Shown: one piece after another, positions 17,460 through 27,315 of the stretch
How positions within the stretch are numbered: position 1 is the stretch's first letter
Layout of the letters: every line of letters starts with the position of its first letter
Assembly: GCA_019217005.1 (NCBI GenBank)
Contig: JAHBNG010000069.1
Coordinates: 11,160-75,159, forward strand
Source: Chloroflexi bacterium TSY
GTDB taxonomy: Bacteria > Chloroflexota > Anaerolineae > Caldilineales > Caldilineaceae
Length of the DNA stretch: 64,000 bases
Direction of reading: 5' to 3'
Made by a program: the position numbers and the translations under genes
The notes under the pieces: generated by a model
The model's input: only the letters and a program-made list of their open reading frames with translations
Told to the model about the DNA's origin: nothing
The model's database searches: none

Positions 17460-18785
17460 CTATGCTGTTTCTTGCAAAATTGGATCCAATTCTTCTACGA
17501 CCAGCGGACATGCTTCGGCAGCCGATGTTTCGCCCAGATAGACCGGATCCGTGTGCTTGCTGAGAACCGCCGTTGCCTGTTGGAAAGCTGGAATAAAGGT
17601 CGATGTCGTGTTGCCATCCATCACATCCAGGAAGAATTGCTGATGCTCTGGATTTTCATCGGTAACAAGTGAATCAGCAATTGATGCGCGCCCAGGAATG
17701 CCGCGACTGGGGACGCCGACCATCTCGCGCAGGATCGGTGCACTGGTATAGAACTTCACGAAGGTCCAAGCTTCTTCAATATGCTCTGTTGTATGGCCAA
17801 TGGCAAAGCTCCCACCCTGAACTGAGTTTCCAGACTGCTGCTTTTCTGGGAAGAGCGCCACATCCCAAAGGAAGTTTTCATTATCACGTGGTGGACCAAT
17901 GCGCGATGTGAGGACCTGTACAAATTCAGGGTTGCCCCATGTCATCGCCGAGCGCCCCGTCTCGAAGAGTGGTACATCACCAATCTCGCCTGGTGTTGGC
18001 ACGACGCCATGCACATTGCGCAAGTCAGCCAACCACTGAATCGTCTCGATGGCCTCTTCGGTCCCAATCTCACAACTCAAACCATCCTCTGAAATAAAGC
18101 GGGCCTTGTTTGTGGTCAACGGGACATCCACCGTCCAGCCAGCCAATCCCGGTAGGATCCAGCCCCATTGGTCGACCTTGCCGTCGCCGTCTGCGTCCTT
18201 GGTCAGCTTCATGCAGGCATCTAAAAACTCATCCCAACTCCATGGTCCAGTGGGATAAGGAACCCCTGCCTCATCAAAGAGATTTTTATTATACATCAAC
18301 AAAATTGTAGATAGATCGTAAGGGAATGCGTAGGTCTCACCCTCCCAGCGATAGGCCAACATAATGCCGGGCCAGAAGTCATCTACATCAACCTCCTCTG
18401 CTTCACGATCGATAAAATCGTTTAATCCCAGCAAAGTTCCTTGGCGGATATATTGTTGCGAGAACATGGAGACCATGCCCACGATGTCGGGCGAGGTGCC
18501 GCCCGCCATTTCGGTCTGGAGTTTGGTCCAATATTCACCCCAGGGTGTGTTTTCCCATTGAATACCAATTTCGGGCTGCTGATTCGCAAATTCCTCCAGC
18601 CCCCAATTCCATGTAGGCATATCGGCTAAATCACCCCAAAACGTGAGTCGCAATTCAACTGCCTCTTGTGCAGCACCGCCGCCACCGCTGGCTTGCGGCG
18701 CAGCTTCACAGGCTGCAAGTGCCGTTGCTCCGAGCACGCCAGCTGTTAATGTCAAAAATGTACGACGAGACATTTGTTGTGTCAT
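17460..18785 (-). CDS. Extracellular sugar-binding lipoprotein (set B)
   Basis: 441 residues, family 1 extracellular solute-binding protein. The N-terminus MTQQMSRRTFLTLTAGVLGA has a twin-arginine motif (SRRTFL), and a lipobox ALAAC follows, so it is an exported, lipid-anchored receptor. LRLTFWGDLADMP and GGTSPDIVGM match the N-lobe of this family. FPYDLSTILLMYNKNLFDEAGV and WSWDEFLDAC are the characteristic ligand-cleft segments. It delivers a mono- or oligosaccharide to the permeases at 16013 and 14806. The substrate cannot be read from sequence. It is intact. Confidence 0.94.
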   Translation of the reverse strand: MTQQMSRRTFLTLTAGVLGATALAACEAAPQASGGGGAAQEAVELRLTFWGDLADMPTWNWGLEEFANQQPEIGIQWENTPWGEYWTKLQTEMAGGTSPDIVGMVSMFSQQYIRQGTLLGLNDFIDREAEEVDVDDFWPGIMLAYRWEGETYAFPYDLSTILLMYNKNLFDEAGVPYPTGPWSWDEFLDACMKLTKDADGDGKVDQWGWILPGLAGWTVDVPLTTNKARFISEDGLSCEIGTEEAIETIQWLADLRNVHGVVPTPGEIGDVPLFETGRSAMTWGNPEFVQVLTSRIGPPRDNENFLWDVALFPEKQQSGNSVQGGSFAIGHTTEHIEEAWTFVKFYTSAPILREMVGVPSRGIPGRASIADSLVTDENPEHQQFFLDVMDGNTTSTFIPAFQQATAVLSKHTDPVYLGETSAAEACPLVVEELDPILQETA

Positions 18786-19703
18786 ATTGGTTTCTCCTGT
18801 GGTTCAAAGTTGCAGGGTTGCAAGGCTGCAAAGTGACTTACATGAATCCCTTAGATCATGAACCCCTGCCATTTCTTGTGGAGAGGAAAAGCTTCAAGCC
18901 CCTTCGCAAATCGTAAACTTGTGCTGAGCAATACCGAAGTATCTAACGTCGTAAATTACATTTTGATAGCCCCGGCTGTTAATCCCCGAATAAATGCTCT
19001 GCTGCTAACTGCAAACAGGACGAACAGCGGTAGGCCGGCAATCACATAGCCAGCATACTCTGCACCTGGATCATTTGCTCCGTAGACTACATCGCGCAGG
19101 CGCAAAATTCCGAGGATCGCTGGGTAACGATCTGGATCTGAGAGGACCATAATGGGCCAGACGAACTCATTCCAAACGCCCAAACATTGTAAGATCACCA
19201 GCGTTGTCAAGATAGGCATGGCCAAGGGGAGAGCGATCGAACGCAACATTCTAACCTCGCTGGCACCATCCAAGCGCCCTGCTTCAAATAGCTCCTCTGG
19301 CAACGATGCAAAAAAACTGCGCAATACAATAATCTGAAAGGGTTGGGCACCAGCGGCCATTGGAAGCCAGATTCCCCAAAGGGTGTTGTTGATCCCCATT
19401 TGAACAATCAAGGCAAAGCGTGTGAGAAGCGTAAGAATTCCTGGGATCATCATTAATCCCAAGATGGCGAGATAGAGGAACTCTTTGCCCGGAAATTTGT
19501 ACCGGGCAAGCGCATAAGCGGAAAAGACGCTACAAACAATGCTCACGGCAACCGTCCCCAACACGAAATTTAGACTGTTTAGCATATAGGGGCCCATGAT
19601 TCGCCCCGCCCGAACGTAGTTATAAAGGCGTAGGGGATAGGTGGGGAGCCACATGTAATCAGCCATCTGCTGTTCGGTTTTGAATGAAAGCTCCAATAAC
19701 ATA

Positions 19704-21258
19704 CTCGATAGTTGTATTTTGAGCAGGTGCCGGATTTGACAAAGTCAAAATTAAGCAGAGCAGGCCTGCTGTTTGGCGAAAAGGGTAGCGAAGACCTCTG
19801 CAATCTCCTGTCCGTCATTCAAGGCATGATGTGCAGTCAAGATGAGATCTTGAATTAGTGACTGAGCTTGCTGCCGAGTAGCCTCACCAAGGGATTTGCT
19901 GGGCGAGAATTGAGTTTTAGCCAATGATGGTCCCAAACAATCAAGGTGCAAGAGAGAATAAGCCACGAAGACCAGAGACCAATGTTTTTGAAAGGCGTGG
20001 GCAGTTCGCATGCAATATTCATCAAGGCCAAGCAGTTGTTTACCATCCTGATAAACCGTCTCGATAGGCCAACGAAGCAGGTAAATCGAGAGAATGCGTT
20101 TGGCATTACAATCAGTGCGATTGGTCACTAAAACGGCCTAATTGCCTTGCAATTCAGGATTATCAAAACTAATCACGATGCGTACCTTGCCGATAGAAGG
20201 GATACGCACAGTCATGGTAAAGGTATAGTAAGTACGACCATCAATGGTGACAGGTTTGTAGGCATTCTGGGGGGATGTAGGGGACCAACTCTTTGACTTT
20301 AATATGTGGCCCCTCGAAAGTTATCGGCTGACCGTCTTCATCTCGCAAACGAAAGCTATTTGTCTCCAGATTGCGATTGCACTTCAAGATGCTGATCCAA
20401 TCTTTATTCAGACGATCGAGTACAGCTAGAAGATCTGGAGCGAGATACCAACCATCGAAGAGAGCCCAACCAAAGATAAGGGTTCGTTCAACAGCTTTTT
20501 CAACCAGTTCACTGGCAATGGTTATCTTGGTCTTAAACGCTTCGTCTAGCCCTCGAAAGGCGGGGTCAGTTAATAGGTGGCTATCCACTCGTTTATGAAA
20601 AGCGGTTCGTTCTTTCTTTTTTCTTGGGAATCTCAGTCACTGGGAAATGGTTTTCCACAAATGCTTCCCAGTCGGTAAACTCTTCGTACCGTCGGTAGAT
20701 ACTTGCATCGACCGGAAAACGAACAGCGCCACTGACATAGTGACTTGTGACTAAGTTATGAGCCAGTGGATGCTGACCATTGCTATGATTGTAGTGTGTA
20801 TCGATATACTCGAACAGACTTCCCACGTGTTCACATAGTGTATCGTCAATCGCTAATACCGATTCTGACTCTGAACGTTGGTATTGTGCTGTCTCTGACT
20901 TCATGTAACCTATACGCTCATCATTGAGTTTTTCGGCTCGCCAAGGAGCTTCACTCAAATACCGTGATATATTCGTCTTATCTGCACTATCTAGAATGCA
21001 GCGGGCAATATTTGCCATGCTTTTGTTGTCCAAGACCATCAGACCCGTCAGATAGTTTTCAAAGTGGCGAAACTGTTTACGATTGGCAAATACTGAACGA
21101 AAGGTTTCGCTATGCTCCCTGACCAGTGGCGCTACATTCACTATCGGCAATTGCATCTTGATGGCTCCTTTTTCGCACTTTTTTCTTGATGCAATCTATT
21201 GAGATGACTTTTGTCTCTTTTGTCAAATTTGGAAAATATTCATTTCACAACTATCGAG
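19704..21258 (-). mobile_element. IS701-like insertion sequence, 1555 bp, 7-bp TSD
   Basis: The terminal inverted repeats begin CTCGATAGTTGT at both ends, with a further inverse word TTTGACAAA subterminally. The direct duplication TAACATA flanks it (19697-19703 and 21259-21265). It carries a transposase with the IS701/DDE_5 pattern, now frameshifted. It splits the MalG-type permease gene of transporter A. Confidence 0.93.
19751..21156 (-). pseudogene. IS701-like DDE transposase, multiply broken
   Basis: It begins MQLPIVNVAPLVREHSETFR (21156), with LAIDDTLCEHVG (first catalytic Asp) and a break at an A-rich run (KKKERTNRF, near 20600). A second segment (20588-20241) contains LIFGWALFDGWYLAPDLL (second Asp). 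A third (20128-19751) contains LRWPIETVYQDGKQLLGLDEY (catalytic Glu). Motif order and spacing fit IS701-family transposases of about 450 residues. At least two frameshifts or stops mean the element is now non-autonomous unless another copy acts in trans. Confidence 0.85.
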
Positions 21259-21429
21259 TAACATAATCACCGGAACAAATGTCAAAAACCCTAAGACAGT
21301 CAGCACGATGCCAATCTGCATATCTGAGGATAGCTGAAATCGGCTCTGCGTCTGACCCGTTTTGGTTGATTCCGGTTGAATACTCTTTGCGAGACTGCTA
21401 GAACTCATTCATTTCCCCTTTTCCTCTAA

Positions 21430-21507
21430 GTGCTTATCCGAAAAGTTCTGTGACGATTTATTCTCACTCGAGAAGCTGATCGACTCACAACCACTTTTCG
21501 GATAGGT
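21430..21507. repeat. PAL2 repeat at the truncation point of a permease gene
   Basis: Arms GTGCTTATCCGAAAAGTTCT and ACCACTTTTCGGATAGGTTC enclose a 35-40 bp loop with a CTCGAG centre. It matches the copies at 43219 and 51964. It fills the gap between two permease genes exactly, touching the stop codon of the upstream one (21509-21511). Confidence 0.85.
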
Positions 21508-21508
21508 T

Positions 21509-22096
21509 CTACACCGCCTCATATTCAACTGAATTCGGAATGGCCAACAACCCCGCGAGATAGATCAACATACCAACCCCATCGATCCAGGGAAAGCCAA
21601 CAAACATCAGCGAGGCAAGGGCCGTTGAGGGGTCATTGAGCCAACCAAGAGGCTCCATGCCCATCAGTCCCAAAATCTCATTGAACAACCCGAAATTTGG
21701 CTCATAGGGTTGGCGCCAGATCAAGATGGCAACAACAGACGGAACAACGAGTGGCAAGACAAAAAGGAGGCGGAAGAAGTAAGCCCAACGTTCGCTACGC
21801 AATCGATAGATGAGCGCCGCAGCCAGCAACGGAAAGGTCGCCGCGCGGACCACCATCCAGATGCTGAGCAGAATCATATTCTGAAACGCCGTCCAGTAGA
21901 TGGGCCTTGAAAGAACTTCCGCATAATTTTGAACCCCCGCCCATCGAGCGGGGCGATAGCCATCCCACAACGTGAAGCTATGATAGAAAGCTGAAAAAGC
22001 AGGATAATAGGCAAAGGTGATGAGTAGGATAATCGTACCCGACATCATCGCGTAACAGTACCAACGCCTACGCATCTCGCGTAAAGTATTCTTCAA
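21509..22096 (-). CDS. MalF-type sugar ABC permease (set A), C-terminally truncated
   Basis: 195 residues, when about 290-300 is normal. TM1 (MSGTIILLITFAYYPAFSAFYHSF) through about TM4 are present. The protein stops at IPNSVEYEAV, exactly where the conserved EAA loop (EAAxxDGA) and the last two helices should follow. The stop codon abuts a PAL2 repeat (21430-21507), and the next permease gene starts directly after it. The missing ~100 codons were therefore probably deleted during or after PAL2 insertion. Without the EAA loop the protein cannot couple to an ATPase, so transporter A is inactive. It is preceded by its binding-protein gene 13 bp upstream. Confidence 0.88.
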   Translation of the reverse strand: MKNTLREMRRRWYCYAMMSGTIILLITFAYYPAFSAFYHSFTLWDGYRPARWAGVQNYAEVLSRPIYWTAFQNMILLSIWMVVRAATFPLLAAALIYRLRSERWAYFFRLLFVLPLVVPSVVAILIWRQPYEPNFGLFNEILGLMGMEPLGWLNDPSTALASLMFVGFPWIDGVGMLIYLAGLLAIPNSVEYEAV

Positions 22097-22109
22097 CGCA
22101 ACACGCTCC

Positions 22110-23564
22110 CTAAATTTGCCAATCCGGATTGTTCTCCAACGACTTACTCACCTCATCGTCCCAAATCTCTTGCGCCTGGGCAACAAGTGCATCGTCCGAC
22201 ATGCCGCCGGGCATATATTCAGCCAACAAAGCCCGCTCTCGTTCGTAGGCGGATCCAGAGAGACTGGCCCAACTTTGATAGGCGACAGCCCGCTCGAACG
22301 GCTCAAGGAAAGGCTGCATTTCAGGAATAGTTGTTGAACCACGCACCATGGGGATTGTGCCCCGTTCTGCACAAGATGCGCTCACATATTCCGGTTGCGT
22401 CACAAACATCAGGAAGTCGATGATGTGTGGAATCTTTTCCGGTGCTTCTTCAGCCAAATATCCAGGGATGTGGAACTGTAAACCGCCCCACGGTCCTTGG
22501 AGACGGATATGCTTTTCGGGCGCATCCGGCCAGATATCTTTGGTAATGATCGGATAGGTGAGCCAATCGAATTCGAATGGCGGTGGGTCTTTCTTCAAAC
22601 CAGCAATTGTCCAATTCCCTTCCATATACATCCCCAGCTTATTCTGGCGGAAGAGCTGCCGATACTCGACCTGCCCTTGATAACCATTCGGGAGGAAAGG
22701 TGCCTGCTCTTTGAAGAAATGGGCCATCCCGACAAAGTGATCCCAGAGTGGCCAGTCGCCCCTTTGTGTGTGCTGGACCAACTCTTTGGCCGTGATAAAA
22801 GCATCATTGGTCTCATCAAAGTCCATGATCACGTCCCAAGCGAGTTGGTTAAAGACATGGCCGTGGGTCCAGTGTGCATAGCAACATTGTTGACTCATAT
22901 CGCCGCCAAAGGGGATATAATCGATCTCCTGGAGCGCCTGCCAGGCATTCATGAATTCACCCCATGTCTTTGGATCTTGTTCAACACCAGCTTCGGCCAT
23001 GGCGTCCTTGTTGACAAGAATCAAAACACCGGCACCATCTAGATTCACGCCATAGATTTTGCCATCTGGACCAATCTGCGACAAGCGCCCAACCTCATCA
23101 ATGTAATCCACCCAAGGTTCCTTGCCTTCCATGTATGGATTCTCCAAAATCACAAATTCAGAGAGATCGAGCGCCCAACCCTTGTGGATATGCGGCCAGA
23201 GTGCATCTGCATTGTACCAGAAGGTATCAGGACTATCTTTGGCCGTCATGCGTGCCTGTAGCCATTCCGATCGATTGCTTCCTGGGGGCAAATGATACCA
23301 CTCAATTTTGATATTTGGATGCAATTCCATATAAGCTTCCGCTGCTTCCTGGAAACCAACCCGTTTTTCATCCTCTGCCACATCATCTGCACTGGGCGTG
23401 CCGCCGCCGGCGTCGATCAAGAGCGTGATCACTTCTTGATCCGCTCCCCCATCACTACCGGGAGATGGTGCTGCCGCAGGACATGCCGCAAGTAGCATTG
23501 TCCCTGCTGCTGCACTTGCAGAAAGTTGAAGAAATCCGCGGCGACTTAAACGTTTTGTTTGCAT
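22110..23564 (-). CDS. Extracellular sugar-binding lipoprotein (set A)
   Basis: 484 residues. The Tat-type signal with lipobox reads MQTKRLSRRGFLQLSASAA, then AGTMLLAAC. The mature part shows family 1 features: WLQARMTAKDSPDTFWYNAD, ILVNKDAMAEAGVEQDPKTWGEFMNAWQAL and the C-terminal PEYVSASCAERGTIPMVRG. It appears intact and was the receptor for the permeases at 21509-22096 and 18956-21408, both of which are broken. A strong RBS (AAGGAGGAACAG) lies upstream of the ATG. Confidence 0.93.
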   Translation of the reverse strand: MQTKRLSRRGFLQLSASAAAGTMLLAACPAAAPSPGSDGGADQEVITLLIDAGGGTPSADDVAEDEKRVGFQEAAEAYMELHPNIKIEWYHLPPGSNRSEWLQARMTAKDSPDTFWYNADALWPHIHKGWALDLSEFVILENPYMEGKEPWVDYIDEVGRLSQIGPDGKIYGVNLDGAGVLILVNKDAMAEAGVEQDPKTWGEFMNAWQALQEIDYIPFGGDMSQQCCYAHWTHGHVFNQLAWDVIMDFDETNDAFITAKELVQHTQRGDWPLWDHFVGMAHFFKEQAPFLPNGYQGQVEYRQLFRQNKLGMYMEGNWTIAGLKKDPPPFEFDWLTYPIITKDIWPDAPEKHIRLQGPWGGLQFHIPGYLAEEAPEKIPHIIDFLMFVTQPEYVSASCAERGTIPMVRGSTTIPEMQPFLEPFERAVAYQSWASLSGSAYERERALLAEYMPGGMSDDALVAQAQEIWDDEVSKSLENNPDWQI

Positions 23565-24055
23565 GGTGTCTGTTCCTCCTTAAGTGGATATCTGTTGATG
23601 CTTGTATTAGACATGATAGGGATTGAAAAAGAGGACACGGATTTTCAGGATGAACACGGATTATCCCAGAGTCAATCCGTGAAATCTGTGTTCATCCGTG
23701 TCCCATCTTCTGAACCCTTATAATCTCTATTGACTAAAAGGCAAGCTCGTTCATTGACAAATCAGGGGCAATGAGTACAATCTATCTTGGCTCACCTACC
23801 ACAAATGTGCATCACTCAGTTTTCTTTTGACTGACGATGCGTCGTTGTCTGCACATATTTGGGAGATGAGCTTCTGTCTTTAATCATTCATGCTGTGTGG
23901 CCAAATAGGTACAATGAACCAAACATGTTTTGAGGAGTTCGTCTTCTCGGTTCGGGGACTGTGATATTGTAGTGCTTTCTCCAATTCGTGTCAAAAGCAG
24001 CCGTTTTACTAAACAATGCCCACGAGTTTATCTTGCGCCCACATTTTGTCCATAA
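23565..24055. other. 491-bp intergenic region upstream of transporter A
   Basis: Probably carries the promoter of the minus-strand transporter A operon. It contains the inverted repeat 23633-23703 (GGACACGGAT arms). No gene is seen. Confidence 0.45.
23633..23703. repeat. Inverted repeat with GGACACGGAT arms, second copy
   Basis: GGACACGGAT (23633-23642) and ATCCGTGTCC (23694-23703) flank further inverse words (GAACACGGAT and AATCCGTG). It is related to the element at 17297-17401. Both lie upstream of or between transporter genes. Confidence 0.6.
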
Positions 24056-24430
24056 TTATATCCACCAACCAGATTGTTCGCTGTGTGTACCCCGCGGAAG
24101 AGAGTCTGGCGCATCGGTGGCATGGACGCCAGTAGATTCGGGATTCGGATCCCAGTTATGCCATTTACTATTGACCGTATTGTAGCAACTGAAGATTGCG
24201 ACTCGATCTCGTTTTGTATTGGTCCAAGGGCGGCCGCTATGTGTTAGGGCTTCTGTGAAAAAGAGGAGTGACCCAGCAGGACACGTGTACGAATCCCAGA
24301 TGGGAGAGTTGGGCTCTTGCAAACCTTCAGAAGCAGGATAAACTGCCTTGTGACTGCCTGTAACGAGCAGCGTACCATCCCCTTCCTCTGCCGGATTGAG
24401 TTCCCAGACAACGCGCGTCAAGCCAGAGTA

Positions 24431-25666
24431 GTGTTTTGTCAGATAAGTTATGATACAGGTTGGTCATCAGAATCGGTATCCAAAACAGGATAGAAACGCT
24501 GGAACTTCTGGCGAGCGAGAGCGGGGGTAAATTGCCATTGAATGGTAGCGGATTGTTCATTGCGCTCGTTGACAAGAGCAAGGACAACAGTCTCAAGAAG
24601 CTCTTTGGAATCAATGCGGCGATCAAGAACTTGGCGAGTGATAACCGAGAGTTCAATTTCAACCATATTAAGCCAACTCCCGTTGACGGGGGTATAAACC
24701 ATCTGAAAGTGCTGAGCCAGAGCGAAAGCTTCCTCAGGCGAAAAGATGGTGTAGAAGGAACTGGGTGAATGAATGTTGAGATTATCCTGAACAATCTGTA
24801 ATGAATCGGCATCAGGATTGTGTTTCGTTTTGAGATCATGCATGAAGCGAGCATACTCTTGGCCTCTGCGCCGTTCGGTAATCTGAACAACCCGCTGTCC
24901 AGTGTGTGGCTGGTAAGCAATCAAGATGTAACAGATGCCCTTGCGTTCATAGTGATGATCATAGCGCCATTTCTTGCCTGGTTTCATCTCAATCGGCACG
25001 ATTGTATCGCCCAAGAGCTGACAAGGTTTTTTCATCGTAACACCCACCAGAGAGGATTCTTGGGGTCATAGGGCTGTGCATAGAGGTCCAAGATTTGTTC
25101 CATGTGCCACAAGTATGTAGGTGTTAACTTTCCGATACACCACTGCACCTTCAAATGGGGTTTCAGTTCGTTTTTTTCAGAATTTCACTCACGGTTTCAT
25201 GCGAAATGTCTTCCACAAACTTTAACTCAACCGCTGTGGTTGCTAGCAGCCTTTAAAGTCCATCGGCTTCGCCCATCTGGTCCTTTCGTACACGCTAGTG
25301 CCGTGATTTTGGCTCTGGCTTCGTTACTAATCTCGACTGGTCGTCCGCTTCTTGGCCTCTCTTCTAGGGCTTTGGTTAGCCCTTCCGTCACATATCTTTT
25401 GCGGATTCGCACCACCGTTGCTCGCGTCACTCCCACTCGTTCCATGATTTCTCTGTCTGTTTTTCCTCCATCTGACAAGAGCAGAATATGTGCCCTTCTT
25501 ATCTTTCTTACGTTCTCTTTTCCTTTTGCCGTTATTCGCCTTAATTCATTTCTGTCTTTATCACTTAGTTTAACTTTATATACTTGCTTCATTTCTCTCT
25601 GCCTCCTCGTTTTTTTAGTCACTTTCTGGCAGAGTTTACCGTATTATAACTTATCTGACAAAACAG
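24431..25666 (-). mobile_element. IS630-like insertion sequence, 1236 bp, TA duplication
   Basis: The ends read GTGTTTTGTCAGATAAGTTA at the left and, inverted, CTGTTTTGTCAGATAAGTTA at the right. The target TA flanks both sides (24429-24430 and 25667-25668), as expected for IS630/Tc1-mariner elements. The internal transposase matches that family but is frameshifted. Confidence 0.95.
24448..25622 (-). pseudogene. IS630-family transposase, frameshifted
   Basis: The N-terminal part (25622-25227) contains a basic helix-turn-helix (RRAHILLLSDGGKTDREIME, then VTRATVVRIRKRYVTEG) and EERPRSGRPVEIS. The C-terminal part (25047-24448) has LQIVQDNLNIHSP (second catalytic Asp) and NGSWLNMVEIELSVITRQ (catalytic Glu), typical of IS630 DDE transposases. 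The region between (about 25050-25230) reads in shifted frames with stops, so no complete transposase is made from this copy. Confidence 0.9.
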
Positions 25667-26194
25667 TAGGCCTTGCCCGGAATGCAACGATACAGATGCG
25701 AGTCCCCAGGGAAGCGGAACATGCCGTTGCCATTGTGAGGAACAAATTTGCCATCCCCTATTGTACGATAGAAGAGACCACAGGATTCCATCCGAAAGCC
25801 ATAACATTCTTGATTTGATAGAGCTGGGTAAGCCACAAACTCATTCATGAAGCCAACAACGACCGGATGGTCAGCCAGTTTTTGCAACGGGCCACCTAGC
25901 GCTGATCGTTCCTGTTCAGGGATCGATTCCGGTTCGTGGTGGAGGCGGATTGCAAATTCGCGCATCTCCTTAACTTCATCATCATTCAAGACCCCTGGGA
26001 TCAAGAGCCACCCTCGCATATCAAAGAGATATTTTTGTTCTTGGGTCAGCTCTACAACAGGCAGACCTTCTGAATTTGTACGCGGCAGATCGAGTTCACT
26101 TAGGTTAACACTCGCCCCAAGGTTTTTGTCAACGATAAAGGGCGCATGATTGGGACCATTTGTTGTTGTCATCGTTTGGTTCCTTTAAATGTGA

Positions 26195-26267
26195 GCGTGT
26201 CCCAAAGTGTGTAAATGGACGACACTCAGTCAGAAAGTCTGTTGCGTTTACACACTTTGGGACACAC
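26195..26267. repeat. PAL1 repeat copy
   Basis: Arms GCGTGTCCCAAAGTGTGTAA and TTTACACACTTTGGGACACA enclose a loop with CTCAGTCAGAAAG. It is a nearly perfect hairpin between the PhyH gene and the COG0523 GTPase gene. Confidence 0.85.
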
Positions 26268-26270
26268 TTC

Positions 26271-27314
26271 TTAAAAATTGAGAATTGAAGATTTTTCCAC
26301 CTGACATGCGTCAAATTGATTGGTCAACCCCTCAACATCAATCCCTCCCGCACGACCAATCACGACAATTTGCGTACGGGGACTTTGACTGCCCCAATAT
26401 GGTCCATGTCGCTCCAATTGAACGCGCCGTCCAACAACCTGAAGAATCGCCGCTTGCTTGGGTTGTTCGTCCAGAAAGATGAACCCCTTGGCTCGAAAGA
26501 TTGTCGTGGGAAAATGGTTTGCAACGCGGAGAAGCGCCTCAACGGATAGGGCTTTGTTGGTTTGATAGGTCCAACTGCTGAAGACATATGTGTGGTTGTG
26601 GATGTGATCATGATGATCGTCGGTTCCAAGGTCTGCTGAGTGGACGTGAACATCCAAGGGGGCAATGAGTTGTATCGCCTGTCCCCAATTGGTCCTTGTA
26701 TCAAAACCAAAGATCAGTCCAAGAGGTACATTGGCATAACGGGTTTCAACGATACGTGCTGCCGGAACGATCTTCTGTATCATTTCTGTCACTTTAGACA
26801 ATTCTGTCTGGTCGATCAGATCGACCTTGTTTAATAAAATCAGATCGGCTACCTCAATTTGGCTTTTGGCAAGTTTGGGATGCTCAGCCTGAATGGCTTG
26901 GATTTGCTCCACATCAACAACCGTGACAACACTATTGACCTCTATCACCTTATTCAACTGTTCCGACAGCATCAGCGTTACGACAACTGATTTTGGATCG
27001 GCAACACCACTTGTCTCGATTATAATGGAATCGGGTCGCTCGGGTCGCTTCAAAAGATCGAGAATCGTCTCTTGTAGAGCACCTCGCATCGTACAGCAGA
27101 TGCAACCATTGGCCAGGCTAATGGTTTCCCCCTCCATGCCCAAGACGAGTGCAGCATCAATATTAACTTCCCCAAAATCATTGACCAGAACCGCCACCCG
27201 CAGCCCATGCTCTCCGTGCAGGATATGATTCAGCAAGGTTGTCTTGCCTGCTCCCAGAAAACCAGTCAGGATTGTGAGAGGGATAGGGGGTAAAGATTCT
27301 GTGTTGGTGTTCAT
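26271..27314 (-). CDS. COG0523-family (CobW/ZNG1-like) metal-chaperone GTPase
   Basis: 347 residues. P-loop GFLGAGKTT (18-26), the family-defining metal motif CICC within NGCICCTM (C71, C73, C74), switch-like ETSGVADP and NKVD for guanine recognition. A histidine-rich stretch (HVHSADLGTDDHHDHIHNH) and a C-terminal CobW_C domain follow. Members insert or deliver zinc, cobalt or other metals to target proteins. The His-rich loop suggests zinc or cobalt. It may relate functionally to the zinc-free S14 and L36 pair at 6.1-6.6 kb, but the genes are far apart. An IS (27316-28810) sits immediately before the start codon and has replaced the upstream region. Confidence 0.92.
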   Translation of the reverse strand: MNTNTESLPPIPLTILTGFLGAGKTTLLNHILHGEHGLRVAVLVNDFGEVNIDAALVLGMEGETISLANGCICCTMRGALQETILDLLKRPERPDSIIIETSGVADPKSVVVTLMLSEQLNKVIEVNSVVTVVDVEQIQAIQAEHPKLAKSQIEVADLILLNKVDLIDQTELSKVTEMIQKIVPAARIVETRYANVPLGLIFGFDTRTNWGQAIQLIAPLDVHVHSADLGTDDHHDHIHNHTYVFSSWTYQTNKALSVEALLRVANHFPTTIFRAKGFIFLDEQPKQAAILQVVGRRVQLERHGPYWGSQSPRTQIVVIGRAGGIDVEGLTNQFDACQVEKSSILNF

Positions 27315-27315
27315 A

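Larger units (their letters stand above)
18956..21408 (-). pseudogene. MalG-type sugar ABC permease (set A), split by an IS701-like element
   Basis: The host frame runs 21408-21259 and resumes at 19696-18956. Removing the IS (19704-21258) and one TAACATA copy rejoins VPVIMLL to ELSFKTEQQMADY and gives an unbroken 296-residue permease. It has six TM segments, the EAA loop (FEAGRLDGASEVRMLRSIALPLAMP) and a C-terminus FIRGLTAGAIKM. The RBS AGGAAAAGGGG precedes the start at 21408. The IS cuts after about 49 residues, so the 3' part has lost TM1 and its ribosome-binding site and is probably dead. It belongs with the proteins at 21509-22096 and 22110-23564. Confidence 0.92.
24056..26172 (-). pseudogene. 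PhyH-type (Fe/2-oxoglutarate) dioxygenase, split by an IS630-like element
   Basis: The host frame runs 26172-25667 and resumes at 24428-24056. Taking out 24431-25666 and one TA rejoins CIPGKAY to SGLTRVVWELNP, giving 292 residues, the usual size for bacterial PhyH proteins. Visible family features are FDMRGWLLIPGVLNDDEVKEMREFA near the N-terminus, NGMFRFPGDSHLYRC, GDGTLLVTGSHK and a C-terminal ALTHSGRPWTNTKRDRVAIF, probably holding the distal His and the 2-oxoglutarate-binding Arg. Such proteins hydroxylate small molecules, and many PhyH paralogues are found in sponge-associated and soil bacteria. The insertion separates the N-terminal half from the C-terminal ligands, so neither fragment should be active. 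Confidence 0.9.

Noticed and set aside
25102..25818. 238-residue plus-strand frame
   Set aside because: Antisense to the IS630 transposase and crossing the IS boundary into the PhyH gene, so it cannot be a single native gene.
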